From positions 2,873,501-2,937,500 of the forward strand of contig NZ_CP101505.1 of assembly GCF_024362345.1 (NCBI RefSeq): DNA of 64,000 nt. Direction: 5' to 3'. Shown here piece by piece: positions 38,237 to 48,182 of the stretch (positions are counted from its first letter, which is position 1; each line of letters begins with the position of its first letter). The position numbers and the translations under genes were made by a program. The notes beneath the pieces are model-generated. The model saw nothing but the letters and a program-made list of their open reading frames with translations, did no database searches and was not told where the DNA came from. This DNA comes from Polaribacter dokdonensis. Lineage in GTDB: Bacteria; Bacteroidota; Bacteroidia; Flavobacteriales; Flavobacteriaceae.

Positions 38237-38452
38237 ATGGCTAAACAATCAGCAATTCAGCAAGATGGGACAATTACAGAAGCATTATCAAATGCAATGT
38301 TTCGTGTAGAATTAGAAAACGGTCATATTGTTACGGCTCATATATCTGGTAAGATGCGCATGCATTATATTAAACTTTTGCCTGGAGACAAGGTGAAACT
38401 AGAGATGAGTCCATACGATTTAACGAAAGCAAGAATTACTTACAGATACTAA
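38237..38452 (+). CDS. infA: Translation initiation factor IF-1
   Basis: 71 residues, OB-fold; blocks the A site during initiation. Motifs [20 protein letters not shown] and [14 protein letters not shown] are typical. Followed by rpmJ after 11 nt. Confidence 0.98.
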   Translation: MAKQSAIQQDGTITEALSNAMFRVELENGHIVTAHISGKMRMHYIKLLPGDKVKLEMSPYDLTKARITYRY

Positions 38453-38463
38453 AAACAAAACAG

Positions 38464-38580
38464 ATGAAAGTTAGAGCATCAGTTAAAAAGAGAAGTGCCG
38501 ACTGCAAAATAGTGCGCAGAAAAGGTAGATTATACGTGATTAATAAACAAAATCCTAGATTTAAACAAAGACAAGGGTAA
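38464..38580 (+). CDS. rpmJ: 50S ribosomal protein L36 (zinc-free form)
   Basis: A 38-codon gene: [16 protein letters not shown], then [21 protein letters not shown]. In zinc-ribbon L36 four ligands occur (Cys11, Cys14, Cys27, His33). Here only Cys14 remains, and the others are Ser, Asn and Phe, so it is the zinc-independent type. The stop overlaps the rpsM ATG by one base (TAATG). Confidence 0.96.
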   Translation: MKVRASVKKRSADCKIVRRKGRLYVINKQNPRFKQRQG

Positions 38581-38945
38581 TGGCAAGAATAGCAGGTATT
38601 GATATTCCAAAGAATAAAAGGGGAGTTATTGCTTTAACTTACATCTTTGGTATAGGAGACAGCAGAGCTAAAAAAGTTTTAGCAGAAGCTAAGGTTGACG
38701 AAAGCATTAAAGTTCAAGATTGGACTGATGAGCAAATCGCAGCAATTAGAGAGCAAGTAGGATCTTTCACAATTGAAGGTGAATTACGTTCTGAGGTACA
38801 AATAAACATCAAACGTTTGATGGATATTGGTTGTCAAAGAGGTATTCGTCATAGATTAGGGCTTCCTTTAAGAGGACAAAGAACTAAAAACAATTCTCGT
38901 ACAAGAAAAGGTAAGAGAAAAACAGTAGCTAACAAGAAGAAATAA
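38580..38945 (+). CDS. rpsM: 30S ribosomal protein S13
   Basis: 121 residues. Contacts P-site tRNA and forms bridge B1. It opens [16 protein letters not shown], with the conserved [16 protein letters not shown]. First of the alpha-operon genes, translationally coupled to rpmJ. Confidence 0.99.
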   Translation: MARIAGIDIPKNKRGVIALTYIFGIGDSRAKKVLAEAKVDESIKVQDWTDEQIAAIREQVGSFTIEGELRSEVQINIKRLMDIGCQRGIRHRLGLPLRGQRTKNNSRTRKGKRKTVANKKK

Positions 38946-39031
38946 GTTAGAGATTAAATGAGTTATTAACTTATAGTGTGCCGTATTTTTTATGCAATTT
39001 ACTATAAAGTGATATCTGAACAACAAATATT

Positions 39032-39415
39032 ATGGCAAAAGCAAGTTCAAAAAAACGTAAAGTTATAATTGATGCTATTGGTGAGGCGCACGTAAGTGCA
39101 ACTTTCAACAACATCATTATTTCGTTAACAAATAAAAAAGGTGATGTAATTTCATGGTCATCTGCAGGTAAAATGGGTTTTAGAGGTTCTAAGAAGAATA
39201 CTCCATATGCAGCTCAATTAGCAGCAGAAGATTGTGCAAATGTTGCAAAAGAAGCAGGTTTACGTAAAGTAAAAGTTTATGTTAAAGGACCAGGTAATGG
39301 TAGAGAATCTGCAATCCGATCAATTCATAACGCAGGTATTGAAGTAACTGAAATTATTGATGTTACTCCTATTCCTCACAATGGATGTCGCCCACCAAAA
39401 AGAAGAAGAGTATAA
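39032..39415 (+). CDS. rpsK: 30S ribosomal protein S11
   Basis: 127 residues. Platform protein beside the mRNA exit. [18 protein letters not shown] and [13 protein letters not shown] are conserved. The 86-nt gap before it contains distant TATAGT/ACTATA arms (38972-38977, 39001-39006), of unknown meaning. Confidence 0.99.
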   Translation: MAKASSKKRKVIIDAIGEAHVSATFNNIIISLTNKKGDVISWSSAGKMGFRGSKKNTPYAAQLAAEDCANVAKEAGLRKVKVYVKGPGNGRESAIRSIHNAGIEVTEIIDVTPIPHNGCRPPKRRRV

Positions 39416-39493
39416 TTATATTTTAATCGATTAGGAATAAGATTTTCGAAGGATAAGCCTTAATTCATAATCCCTGATCATAACAAAAAAGAA

Positions 39494-40099
39494 ATGGCAA
39501 GATATACAGGACCAAAAACCAAAATAGCTCGTAAATTTGGCGAAGCAATTTTTGGCGAAGATAAAAACTTCGAAAAAAGAAATTTCCCTCCAGGACAACA
39601 TGGAAATGCTAGGAGAAGAGGAAAGAAGTCTGAATATGCAACTCAATTAATGGAGAAGCAAAAAGCTAAATATACGTATGGTATATTGGAGCGTCAATTC
39701 AGTAACTTATTCAAAAAAGCATCAGCTTCTCAAGGAATTACTGGTGAGATTTTATTACAATTATGTGAATCGCGTTTAGACAACGTAGTTTATAGAATGG
39801 GAGTTTCTAACTCTAGAAGTGGAGCTCGTCAATTAGTATCTCACAGACATATTACAGTTAATGGAGAAATCGTTAACATACCATCTTATAGTTTAAAAGA
39901 AGGTGATGTAGTTGCAGTAAGAGAAAAATCTAAGTCTTTAGTAGCTATCGAGGATGCATTAGCATCTAACAATAATGTATTCGAATGGTTAACTTGGAAT
40001 AATGACACAAAAACTGGAACTTTTGTAAAAGTACCAGAAAGATTACAGATTCCTGAGAACATTAAAGAGCAATTAATCGTAGAATTATATTCTAAGTAA
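39494..40099 (+). CDS. rpsD: 30S ribosomal protein S4 (cysteine-poor form)
   Basis: 201 residues. Primary 16S binder with an S4 RNA-binding domain ([16 protein letters not shown]... HITVNGEIV). The N-terminal CxxC zinc motif of some S4 proteins is absent ([13 protein letters not shown] instead). Next gene is rpoA, 94 nt downstream. Confidence 0.99.
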   Translation: MARYTGPKTKIARKFGEAIFGEDKNFEKRNFPPGQHGNARRRGKKSEYATQLMEKQKAKYTYGILERQFSNLFKKASASQGITGEILLQLCESRLDNVVYRMGVSNSRSGARQLVSHRHITVNGEIVNIPSYSLKEGDVVAVREKSKSLVAIEDALASNNNVFEWLTWNNDTKTGTFVKVPERLQIPENIKEQLIVELYSK

Positions 40100-40129
40100 T
40101 AAATTAATCATATTGGTATTTAGCCAAAG

Positions 40130-40160
40130 GGTTTTTAGTACTTCTTCACACTTAAAAACC
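40130..40160 (+). other. Stem-loop between rpsD and rpoA
   Basis: GGTTTTTA (40130-40137) and TAAAAACC (40153-40160) form an 8-bp stem with a 15-nt loop. There is no T-run, so not a terminator. It could be an mRNA-processing or regulatory hairpin that sets the rpoA level. Confidence 0.5.
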
Positions 40161-40193
40161 GCGCAACTAAATAACAATTAAAAAGAAGAACAA

Positions 40194-41186
40194 ATGGCAA
40201 TTTTAAATTTTCAGAAACCAGATAAAGTAATAATGATTGAATCTACAGATTTTTCTGGTAGATTTGAGTTTAGACCTTTAGAACCTGGTTTTGGATTAAC
40301 AGTAGGTAATGCTTTAAGAAGAGTTTTATTATCTTCATTAGAAGGTTTTGCAATTACATCATTAAGAATTGATGGTGTAGAGCATGAGTTTTCGACAGTT
40401 TCAGGAATTGTAGAAGACGTTACCGAAATTATATTAAACTTAAAACAAGTTCGTTTTAAGAAACAGATTGATGAAACAGATAGAGAAACTGTATCAGTTT
40501 CAGTATCTGGTCAAGAGCAGTTTACTGCTGGAGATTTACAGAAGTTTATTTCAGGTTTTCAGGTATTGAATCCAGATTTAGTAATTTGTAACATGGATAA
40601 ATCTGTTAAATTAAACGCAGAAATCACGATTGAAAAAGGTAGAGGATTTGTACCAGCAGAAGAAAATAAGAAAGCTTCAGCTCCAATAGGAACTATCTTT
40701 ACAGATTCTATTTACACTCCTATAAAGAATGTAAAATATGCAATCGAAAACTTTCGTGTTGAGCAAAAAACAGATTATGAGAAATTAGTTTTTGATATCG
40801 ATACTGATGGATCAATTAATCCTAAAGATGCCTTAACAGAAGCTGCAAAAATATTAATTCACCACTTTATGTTATTCTCTGATGAGCGTATTACTTTAGA
40901 GGCTGATGAAATTGCACAAACTGAAACATATGATGAAGAATCATTGCACATGCGTCAGTTATTAAAAACTAGATTAATCGATATGGATTTATCTGTAAGA
41001 GCTTTAAACTGTTTAAAAGCTGCAGAAGTAGATACATTAGGAGATTTAGTTTCTTTTAATAAGAGTGATTTAATGAAGTTTAGAAACTTTGGTAAAAAGT
41101 CATTAACAGAGCTAGAAGAATTAGTTATTGTTAAAGGTTTAAGTTTCGGAATGGATTTAACAAAATATAAATTAGATAGAGATTAA
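40194..41186 (+). CDS. rpoA: RNA polymerase alpha subunit
   Basis: 330 residues. The N-terminal dimerisation domain ([21 protein letters not shown]) and C-terminal domain ([18 protein letters not shown]... [14 protein letters not shown]) are both complete, so it is full length. Part of the alpha operon with rplQ next. Confidence 0.99.
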   Translation: MAILNFQKPDKVIMIESTDFSGRFEFRPLEPGFGLTVGNALRRVLLSSLEGFAITSLRIDGVEHEFSTVSGIVEDVTEIILNLKQVRFKKQIDETDRETVSVSVSGQEQFTAGDLQKFISGFQVLNPDLVICNMDKSVKLNAEITIEKGRGFVPAEENKKASAPIGTIFTDSIYTPIKNVKYAIENFRVEQKTDYEKLVFDIDTDGSINPKDALTEAAKILIHHFMLFSDERITLEADEIAQTETYDEESLHMRQLLKTRLIDMDLSVRALNCLKAAEVDTLGDLVSFNKSDLMKFRNFGKKSLTELEELVIVKGLSFGMDLTKYKLDRD

Positions 41187-41245
41187 CCTTTCATAGTTTG
41201 CTCCTCAAAATGAGTAGATGCAAGATGAAAGAATAAACAAACGTC

Positions 41246-41728
41246 ATGAGACACGGAAAAAAACACAATCATTTAGGTAGAAAGACAGCGCACAGAAAAG
41301 CGATGTTAGCAAATATGGCTTGTTCTTTAATAGAGCACAAACGTATTAATACTACAGTTGCAAAAGCAAAAGCATTAAGAGTTTTTGTAGAGCCATTAAT
41401 TACTAAATCTAAAGCAGATACAACTCACAACAGACGTATTGTATTTTCTTATTTACGTGATAAGTATGCAGTAACAGAACTTTTTAGAGAAATCTCTGTA
41501 AAAGTTGCTGACAGACCAGGTGGTTATATTCGTATTATTAAGTTAGGAAATCGTCAAGGAGATAATGCTCCTATGGCTATGGTTGAGTTAGTTGATTACA
41601 ACGAACTTTACAACCCTAAAGGTGCGAAAGCTAAAAAGTCTACACGTAGAAGTAGAAGAGGAGGTTCTAATAAAGCAGAAACTGCTCAAGTAGAAGCTAC
41701 TTCAACTGAAGAGAAGTCAGAAGAATAA
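41246..41728 (+). CDS. rplQ: 50S ribosomal protein L17
   Basis: 160 residues, with the standard core [17 protein letters not shown] to about 125 and a Bacteroidota-type extra tail of about 35 residues. That tail is basic, then acidic ([14 protein letters not shown], then [11 protein letters not shown]). Last gene of the long ribosomal cluster, followed by a strong terminator. Confidence 0.98.
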   Translation: MRHGKKHNHLGRKTAHRKAMLANMACSLIEHKRINTTVAKAKALRVFVEPLITKSKADTTHNRRIVFSYLRDKYAVTELFREISVKVADRPGGYIRIIKLGNRQGDNAPMAMVELVDYNELYNPKGAKAKKSTRRSRRGGSNKAETAQVEATSTEEKSEE

Positions 41729-41752
41729 AAAATGAAAATTTTTTAAACATAT

Positions 41753-41786
41753 AAAGGGATAAGCGTTTACGTTTATCCCTTTTTTT
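41753..41786 (+). terminator. Terminator of the ribosomal/alpha operon
   Basis: A 13-bp stem (AAAGGGATAAGCG with its complement, one G-U pair), TTTA tetraloop and a T-run, 24 nt after the rplQ stop. Confidence 0.93.
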
Positions 41787-41833
41787 GTAAATAAAAAGTA
41801 ATAACTCTTTTAGCTTAAAATTATCAATAAGCT

Positions 41834-41841
41834 TATTTTTG
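41834..41841 (+). promoter_or_regulatory. carA promoter, -7 box
   Basis: TATTTTTG, perfect TAnnTTTG, 42 nt before the carA ATG. It overlaps a small AATAAGCTTATT palindrome. Confidence 0.7.
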
Positions 41842-41883
41842 TAAAACTTTTTCTGTATGAGCAGAAAATTAACAGAATTATAA

Positions 41884-43008
41884 ATGAAATATCAACAAAG
41901 AAAAAAGGCATTAGTATTATTAGCAGATGGTACAATCTTCTATGGTAAATCTGTTGGAATAGATGGATCAGCCACAGGTGAAATATGTTTTAATACTGGA
42001 ATGACTGGTTATCAGGAGATTTTTACAGATCCTTCTTATTTTGGTCAGTTAATGGTAACAACCAATGCTCATATTGGTAACTATGGTGTAAATGATTTAG
42101 AGGTAGAATCTGATTCGATTAAAATTTCTGGTTTAATATGTAGAAATTTTAGTTTCACACATTCAAGAGTAGATTCAGATAGCAACTTATTTGACTGGTT
42201 TAAAAAACATAATTTAGTTGCAATTTCTGATGTAGATACTAGAGCCCTTGTATCTTATATTAGAGATAATGGTGCTATGAACGCAATCATCTCTACAGAT
42301 GTTGATAATATAGATGAACTTAAAAAGCAATTGGCAGCTGTACCAAGTATGGAAGGTTTAGAATTGGCTTCAAAAGTTTCTACAAAAGAACCATATTTTA
42401 TTGGAGATGAAAATGCTCCAATCAAAATATCTGCATTAGATATTGGTATTAAAAAGAATATTTTAAGAAATCTTTCAAAGAGAGGTGCCTATATTAAAGT
42501 ATTTCCTTATAATTCAAATTTTGCAGATTTGGAAAGTTTTAATCCTGATGGATATTTTATATCAAATGGACCTGGAGATCCTGAACCTTTAAAAGAAGCA
42601 ATTGAATTGGCAAAAGAAATTATTAAAAGAGATTTACCTCTTTTTGGAATTTGTTTAGGGCATCAAGTAATTGCATTAGCTAACGGAATTTCTACTTACA
42701 AAATGCACAATGGTCATCGAGGAATCAATCATCCAATTAAAAATCTTTTAACAGGTAAGGGAGAAATAACTTCTCAAAACCATGGTTTTGCTATTAACAG
42801 AGAGGAAACAGAAGCTAATCAAAATGTAGAAATTACTCATATTCACTTAAATGATAATACAGTAGCAGGTATTCGTTTAAAAAATAAGAATGTATTTTCG
42901 GTACAATACCACCCAGAAGCTAGTCCAGGACCAAATGACTCAGTTTACTTATTTGATCAGTTTATAGAAATTTTAGGCAAGAATAAAGAAGTTTCGTCTA
43001 CACTTTAA
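41884..43008 (+). CDS. carA: Carbamoyl-phosphate synthase small chain
   Basis: Glutaminase subunit that feeds ammonia to CarB for pyrimidine and arginine synthesis; 374 residues. N-terminal CPSase domain (GEICFNTGMTGYQEI) and class-I amidotransferase with the nucleophile in FGICLGHQ and His-Glu in YHPEASPGP. carB is not in this window. Monocistronic, with its own promoter. Confidence 0.98.
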   Translation: MKYQQRKKALVLLADGTIFYGKSVGIDGSATGEICFNTGMTGYQEIFTDPSYFGQLMVTTNAHIGNYGVNDLEVESDSIKISGLICRNFSFTHSRVDSDSNLFDWFKKHNLVAISDVDTRALVSYIRDNGAMNAIISTDVDNIDELKKQLAAVPSMEGLELASKVSTKEPYFIGDENAPIKISALDIGIKKNILRNLSKRGAYIKVFPYNSNFADLESFNPDGYFISNGPGDPEPLKEAIELAKEIIKRDLPLFGICLGHQVIALANGISTYKMHNGHRGINHPIKNLLTGKGEITSQNHGFAINREETEANQNVEITHIHLNDNTVAGIRLKNKNVFSVQYHPEASPGPNDSVYLFDQFIEILGKNKEVSSTL

Positions 43009-43071
43009 GGTTATTAGTCGAAATTTACCTGTTTTTCAGGTGGTATTAATTCCTGATTTATAATATAATAG

Positions 43072-43079
43072 TATCTTTG
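43072..43079 (+). promoter_or_regulatory. Promoter upstream of eno, -7 box
   Basis: TATCTTTG, an exact -7 box, about 200 nt before the enolase ATG and only 43 nt before a strong terminator at 43122-43150. It can drive either an attenuated eno leader or a separate short RNA. Confidence 0.65.
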
Positions 43080-43083
43080 AAGT

Positions 43084-43150
43084 GTGATGTAAAAATCACA
43101 TTTCTTTTTCATAGCAATTTTCCCACTCAATTTTATTGAGTGGGTTTTTT
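43084..43150 (+). ncRNA. Candidate small RNA or attenuator leader before eno
   Basis: If transcription starts about 5-7 nt after the -7 box at 43072-43079, a transcript of about 65 nt ends at the terminator. It would carry a 5' hairpin (TGTGAT/ATCACA, 43083-43100) and a 3' terminator hairpin, a typical compact layout. Alternatives are the terminator of carA plus an unrelated promoter, or an attenuated eno leader. Confidence 0.4.
43122..43150 (+). terminator. Intrinsic terminator between carA and eno
   Basis: CCCACTCAA and TTGAGTGGG form a perfect 9-bp stem with loop TTTTA, followed by TTTTTT. Confidence 0.9.
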
Positions 43151-43183
43151 GTTTATGGTGATGTTTAGCAAACGTTTTCGTAA

Positions 43184-44563
<1,380 letters not shown>

Positions 44564-44585
44564 TTAAAAAAGTAGTATATATTTA

Positions 44586-44614
44586 AAAACCTTGCAATAT
44601 TCTTGCAAGGTTTT
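44586..44614 (+). terminator. Terminator of eno
   Basis: A perfect 12-bp stem (AAAACCTTGCAA) with loop TATTC and a T-rich tail, 22 nt after the eno stop. Confidence 0.92.
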
Positions 44615-44706
44615 CTTATTTATTAAGGTATTGTTAAATAAATCAATTTTATATTTTAATACTAAAAATCTATATCTGTATCCTTTTAAAATATTTTTAA
44701 ATATGG

Positions 44707-44714
44707 TATCTTCG
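44707..44714 (+). promoter_or_regulatory. gltA promoter, degenerate -7 box
   Basis: TATCTTCG, one mismatch from TAnnTTTG, 32 nt before the gltA ATG. Confidence 0.45.
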
Positions 44715-44746
44715 TGCAAAGAAAAATTTTATTAAAAAATAGATAA

Positions 44747-46033
44747 ATGCCAGATATAGCTAATTTAAAAATTGGAGATAATTCTTACGAATTTCCTCTA
44801 ATAAAAGGAACAGAAGATGAAGTTGCAATTGATATAAAATCATTAAGAGGTGCAACAAATGGAGTAATTACAATAGATCCTGGATTTAAAAACACAGGTT
44901 CTTGTGAAAGTGCTATTACATTTTTAGATGGTGAAAAAGGTATTTTAAGATATAGAGGTTATCCAATAGAACAATTAGCGGAAAAAGCAGACTTTTTAGA
45001 AGTAGCTTACGCTTTAATTTTTGGTGATTTACCTACAAAAGAACAATTAGAAAAGTTTCATGCAGACATTAAATCTAAATCAGTTGTAGATGATGATGTA
45101 AAAAAGATTTTGGATGCTTTTCCAAAGACAGCTCACCCAATGGGTATCTTGTCTTCTTTAACAAGTGCATTAACAGCATTTAATCCTTCTTCTGTGAATG
45201 TTGATTCAGAAGAGGATATGTACAGAGCTATTGTTAAAATATTAGGTAAGTTTCCTGTTTTAGTTGCATGGACAATGCGTAAAAAACAAGGATTACCTTT
45301 AAACTACGGTTCTAAATCTTTAGGTTATGTAGAAAACATTATGAAAATGATGTTCGAGCAGCCAAATGAAGATTATGAAATGAATACAATAGTAAAAGAT
45401 GCTTTAGATAAATTATTAATCTTACATGCAGATCATGAGCAAAACTGTTCTACATCAACAGTAAGGATTGTAGGTTCATCTCATGCTGGTTTATTCGCAT
45501 CTTTATCTGCGGGTATTTCTGCACTTTGGGGCCCATTACATGGTGGGGCTAATCAAGCTGTGCTAGAAATGTTAGAAGCTATTAAAGAAGATGGAGGTGA
45601 TACAAAAAAATACATGGCTAAAGCTAAAGATAAAAGTGATCCATTTAGATTAATGGGCTTTGGACATAGAGTTTATAAAAACTTTGATCCTAGAGCAAAA
45701 ATCATTAAAAAAGCAGCTGATGAAGTTTTGAATAATTTAGGTGTTGATGATCCAATTTTAGAAATTGCTAAAGGATTAGAAAAAGAAGCTTTAAATGATC
45801 CTTATTTTGTAGACCGTAAATTATATCCTAATGTAGATTTCTATTCTGGTATTATTTATAGAGCTATGGGTATTCCAGTAGAAATGTTTACAGTTATGTT
45901 CGCTTTAGGGCGTTTACCTGGTTGGATTGCTCAATGGAAAGAAATGAGATTAAATAAAGAACCAATTGGTAGACCTCGTCAAATTTATACTGGTGAAACA
46001 GAAAGATCTTTTACACCCATTGAAAACAGATAA
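44747..46033 (+). CDS. gltA: Citrate synthase
   Basis: First enzyme of the TCA cycle, oxaloacetate + acetyl-CoA to citrate. 428 residues, type II length. Catalytic His in SHAGLFASLSAGISALWGPLHGG and MGFGHRVYK, and the Asp in PNVDFYSG. Cytosolic. Separated from eno by a terminator and followed by its own. Confidence 0.98.
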   Translation: MPDIANLKIGDNSYEFPLIKGTEDEVAIDIKSLRGATNGVITIDPGFKNTGSCESAITFLDGEKGILRYRGYPIEQLAEKADFLEVAYALIFGDLPTKEQLEKFHADIKSKSVVDDDVKKILDAFPKTAHPMGILSSLTSALTAFNPSSVNVDSEEDMYRAIVKILGKFPVLVAWTMRKKQGLPLNYGSKSLGYVENIMKMMFEQPNEDYEMNTIVKDALDKLLILHADHEQNCSTSTVRIVGSSHAGLFASLSAGISALWGPLHGGANQAVLEMLEAIKEDGGDTKKYMAKAKDKSDPFRLMGFGHRVYKNFDPRAKIIKKAADEVLNNLGVDDPILEIAKGLEKEALNDPYFVDRKLYPNVDFYSGIIYRAMGIPVEMFTVMFALGRLPGWIAQWKEMRLNKEPIGRPRQIYTGETERSFTPIENR

Positions 46034-46060
46034 TAAAATATTATTTTTACTATAAAATTG

Positions 46061-46089
46061 AAAGCTTCATAATTTATGAAGCTTTTTTT
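46061..46089 (+). terminator. Terminator of gltA
   Basis: AAAGCTTCAT and ATGAAGCTTT, a 10-bp perfect stem, loop AATTT, then T7. It lies 13 nt before the next gene's ATG. Confidence 0.9.
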
Positions 46090-46101
46090 ATAATTACTAA
46101 A

Positions 46102-47016
46102 ATGCTAGAATTAAATATTATTAACGAAACATCTAAGTTAAAAGCTGTTATTTTAGGTACTGCAAAAAGTAATGGACCTGTTCCTAAACCAGAAGACTGT
46201 TATGACCCTAAAAGTCTAGAGCATGTCTTGGCTGGCACATATCCCACAGAAGAAGATATGGTTCAGGAAATGGAGGAAGTATCTGCAATATTATCGAAAT
46301 ATAATGTAGATGTATATAGGCCTAAAGTCATAGAGAATTATAATCAAATATTTTCTAGAGACATCGCTTTTGTGATTGATAATAAATTGGTAAAAGCTAA
46401 TATTTTACCTGATAGAGAAAAAGAATATTTGGCTATTCAGCATGTTTTGGACTTGATTAAACCAGAAAATATAATTGAACTTCCAGAAGAATGTCATGTA
46501 GAAGGAGGAGATGTAATGCCTTGGAATGAATATTTGTTTGTTGGAACTTATTCTGGAGAAGATTATCCAGATTTTATTACTGCAAGAACAAATACAGCAG
46601 CAGTTAAAGCTTTACAAGAGAATTTTCCTAATAAAAGTGTAAAGCCTTTTCAGCTTCGTAAGTCCAATACAAACGCAAAAGAAAATGCCTTGCATTTAGA
46701 TTGTTGTTTTCAGCCTGTAGGAAAAAACAAAGCAATTCTTCATAAAAATGGATTTTTATTAGAAAGTGAATATAATTGGTTGAAAAATTATTTTGGAGCA
46801 GACAATGTATTCGAAATTACCAAAGAAGAAATGTATAATATGAATAGCAATGTCTTCTCGATTTCTGAAGATGTAGTTATTTCTGAAGTAGGTTTTACAA
46901 GATTAAATACTTGGTTAAGAGAAAATGGCTTTACTGTAGAAGAAGTTCATTATTCAGAAATAGCAAAACAAGAAGGCCTGTTGAGATGTTCAACCATGCC
47001 ATTAATAAGAGCGTAA
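46102..47016 (+). CDS. Dimethylarginine dimethylaminohydrolase-like / amidinotransferase-fold hydrolase
   Basis: 304 residues, the amidinotransferase/arginine-deiminase fold. Visible signatures: FSRD (84-87), EGGD (134-137), the catalytic-type His in HLDCCF (about 198) and the C-terminal nucleophile Cys in LLRCSTMPL (Cys296). It probably hydrolyses or rearranges a guanidino compound such as arginine or dimethylarginine. It sits behind gltA's terminator and shares a bidirectional terminator with the fasciclin gene. Confidence 0.85.
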   Translation: MLELNIINETSKLKAVILGTAKSNGPVPKPEDCYDPKSLEHVLAGTYPTEEDMVQEMEEVSAILSKYNVDVYRPKVIENYNQIFSRDIAFVIDNKLVKANILPDREKEYLAIQHVLDLIKPENIIELPEECHVEGGDVMPWNEYLFVGTYSGEDYPDFITARTNTAAVKALQENFPNKSVKPFQLRKSNTNAKENALHLDCCFQPVGKNKAILHKNGFLLESEYNWLKNYFGADNVFEITKEEMYNMNSNVFSISEDVVISEVGFTRLNTWLRENGFTVEEVHYSEIAKQEGLLRCSTMPLIRA

Positions 47017-47020
47017 AAAA

Positions 47021-47045
47021 AAAAAGCTGCATTAAGCAGCTTTTT
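47021..47045. terminator. Bidirectional terminator between convergent genes
   Basis: AAAAAGCTGC and GCAGCTTTTT around an ATTAA loop. It is flanked by A-run and T-run, so it can end both the upstream plus-strand gene and the minus-strand fasciclin gene. Confidence 0.92.
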
Positions 47046-47067
47046 CTTTTTATAATAATTCTCTTAA

Positions 47068-48018
47068 TTATGGCAATAAAACTGTATCAATAGCATGTAC
47101 AACACCATTTGTACCTTGAACATCATTAGTTGCTGGGCTAACAATAATATTCACTGTTTGATTACTAGTAGTTTTTATTTGAACTCCAGTACTTAAATCA
47201 ATTGTTATACTTCCACCTAAAACAGAAACATCTCCATTAGATAATTGGTTTCCTTGTACATTAGCACCATTTACTACATGGTATTTTAAAACTGCATCTA
47301 AAGTTGCAATTGGCACGTCTGCTAAAGAATTCCAACTCTGATCAGAATCTAATAAATCTTGAAAAGCGTCATTAGTTGGTGCAAAAACTGTAAAAGGTCC
47401 ATCACCATTTAAAATAGACACAAAATCTGTAGTATGTCTAGAATCTGTTAATGCAGCTACAAGACTGGTAAAACCATCATTGTTCAAGGCAAGTGTAACA
47501 ACATTTGGTGGCAACATAACTTTATCAATTACATGTACAACTCCATTAGAAGCTGCTACATCTGTTGTTAAAGGTGTTGCATCTCCATTAAATAAAACAC
47601 TACCTGTTACTTCTACCTGCAAAGATAAAGGCTCATCATTTGGCCCAGAAGACAATGTGTTTACATAGGTGTTAGATAAATCTGTAGACATTACTTCTCC
47701 TTCTAAAACGTGAAATAAAAGCACAGACCTTAAAGTTTCTACAGGAATATCATCTATGCTATTCCAATTAGCATTAGAATCTAATAAATCTTGAAAAGCA
47801 TCATTAGTTGGTGCAAATACAGTAAAAGATCCATTACTAGATAAAGTACTAACCAAATCTGCTCTAGTTACTGCAGCCACTAAACTACTTAAGTTATTGT
47901 TTACTGCAACATCTACAATTGTGTTTGTTTCTAGCGTAATTGTATCATTGTCATCTTCACATGATGAGAAAAATACTACTACTAATAAAATCGATAAAAA
48001 TTTTGAAATTGTTTTCAT
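47068..48018 (-). CDS. Lipoprotein with two fasciclin (FAS1) domains
   Basis: 316 residues: lipoprotein signal (VVFFSSCEDDND, Cys20) then two FAS1 domains at about 34-170 and 172-316. Each has FTVFAPTNDAFQDLL and a final SNGVVHVID / TNGVVHAID H2 motif. FAS1 domains mediate adhesion at the cell surface. The encoding DNA contains a nearly identical 59-bp repeat at 47344-47402 and 47776-47834. Its promoter is at 48059-48066. Confidence 0.93.
   Translation of the reverse strand: MKTISKFLSILLVVVFFSSCEDDNDTITLETNTIVDVAVNNNLSSLVAAVTRADLVSTLSSNGSFTVFAPTNDAFQDLLDSNANWNSIDDIPVETLRSVLLFHVLEGEVMSTDLSNTYVNTLSSGPNDEPLSLQVEVTGSVLFNGDATPLTTDVAASNGVVHVIDKVMLPPNVVTLALNNDGFTSLVAALTDSRHTTDFVSILNGDGPFTVFAPTNDAFQDLLDSDQSWNSLADVPIATLDAVLKYHVVNGANVQGNQLSNGDVSVLGGSITIDLSTGVQIKTTSNQTVNIIVSPATNDVQGTNGVVHAIDTVLLP
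47344..47402 (-). repeat. FAS1 DNA repeat, copy 1
   Basis: 59-bp segment repeated 432 bp downstream at 47776-47834 with only four mismatches; encodes DAFQDLLDS in both domains. Confidence 0.85.
47776..47834 (-). repeat. FAS1 DNA repeat, copy 2
   Basis: Partner of the segment at 47344-47402 in the first-encoded FAS1 domain; four differences in 59 bases. Confidence 0.85.
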
Positions 48019-48058
48019 TTGAATTGGGGATATTAATTAATGTTTAATTATTTTTAAA

Positions 48059-48066
48059 CAAAGTTA
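48059..48066 (-). promoter_or_regulatory. Promoter of the fasciclin gene, -7 box
   Basis: Minus-strand TAACTTTG, perfect TAnnTTTG, 40 nt upstream of the ATG. No clear -33 partner at 17-23 nt. Confidence 0.65.
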
Positions 48067-48182
48067 AACAGAATAGAAATATTGAGTTGTTAAACAAATG
48101 ATAAAATTTAGTGTATAATATTGATAATACTTATTCATACTGTTAAATAAAAAGCATAATTTTACACTTTAATTAGAAATTA

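Noticed and set aside
43083..43100. TGTGAT-N6-ATCACA looked like a CRP/FNR-type site before eno
   Set aside because: The spacing of TGTGA and TCACA is 8, not 6. It lies downstream of the -7 box, where a hairpin of the transcript is a better reading.
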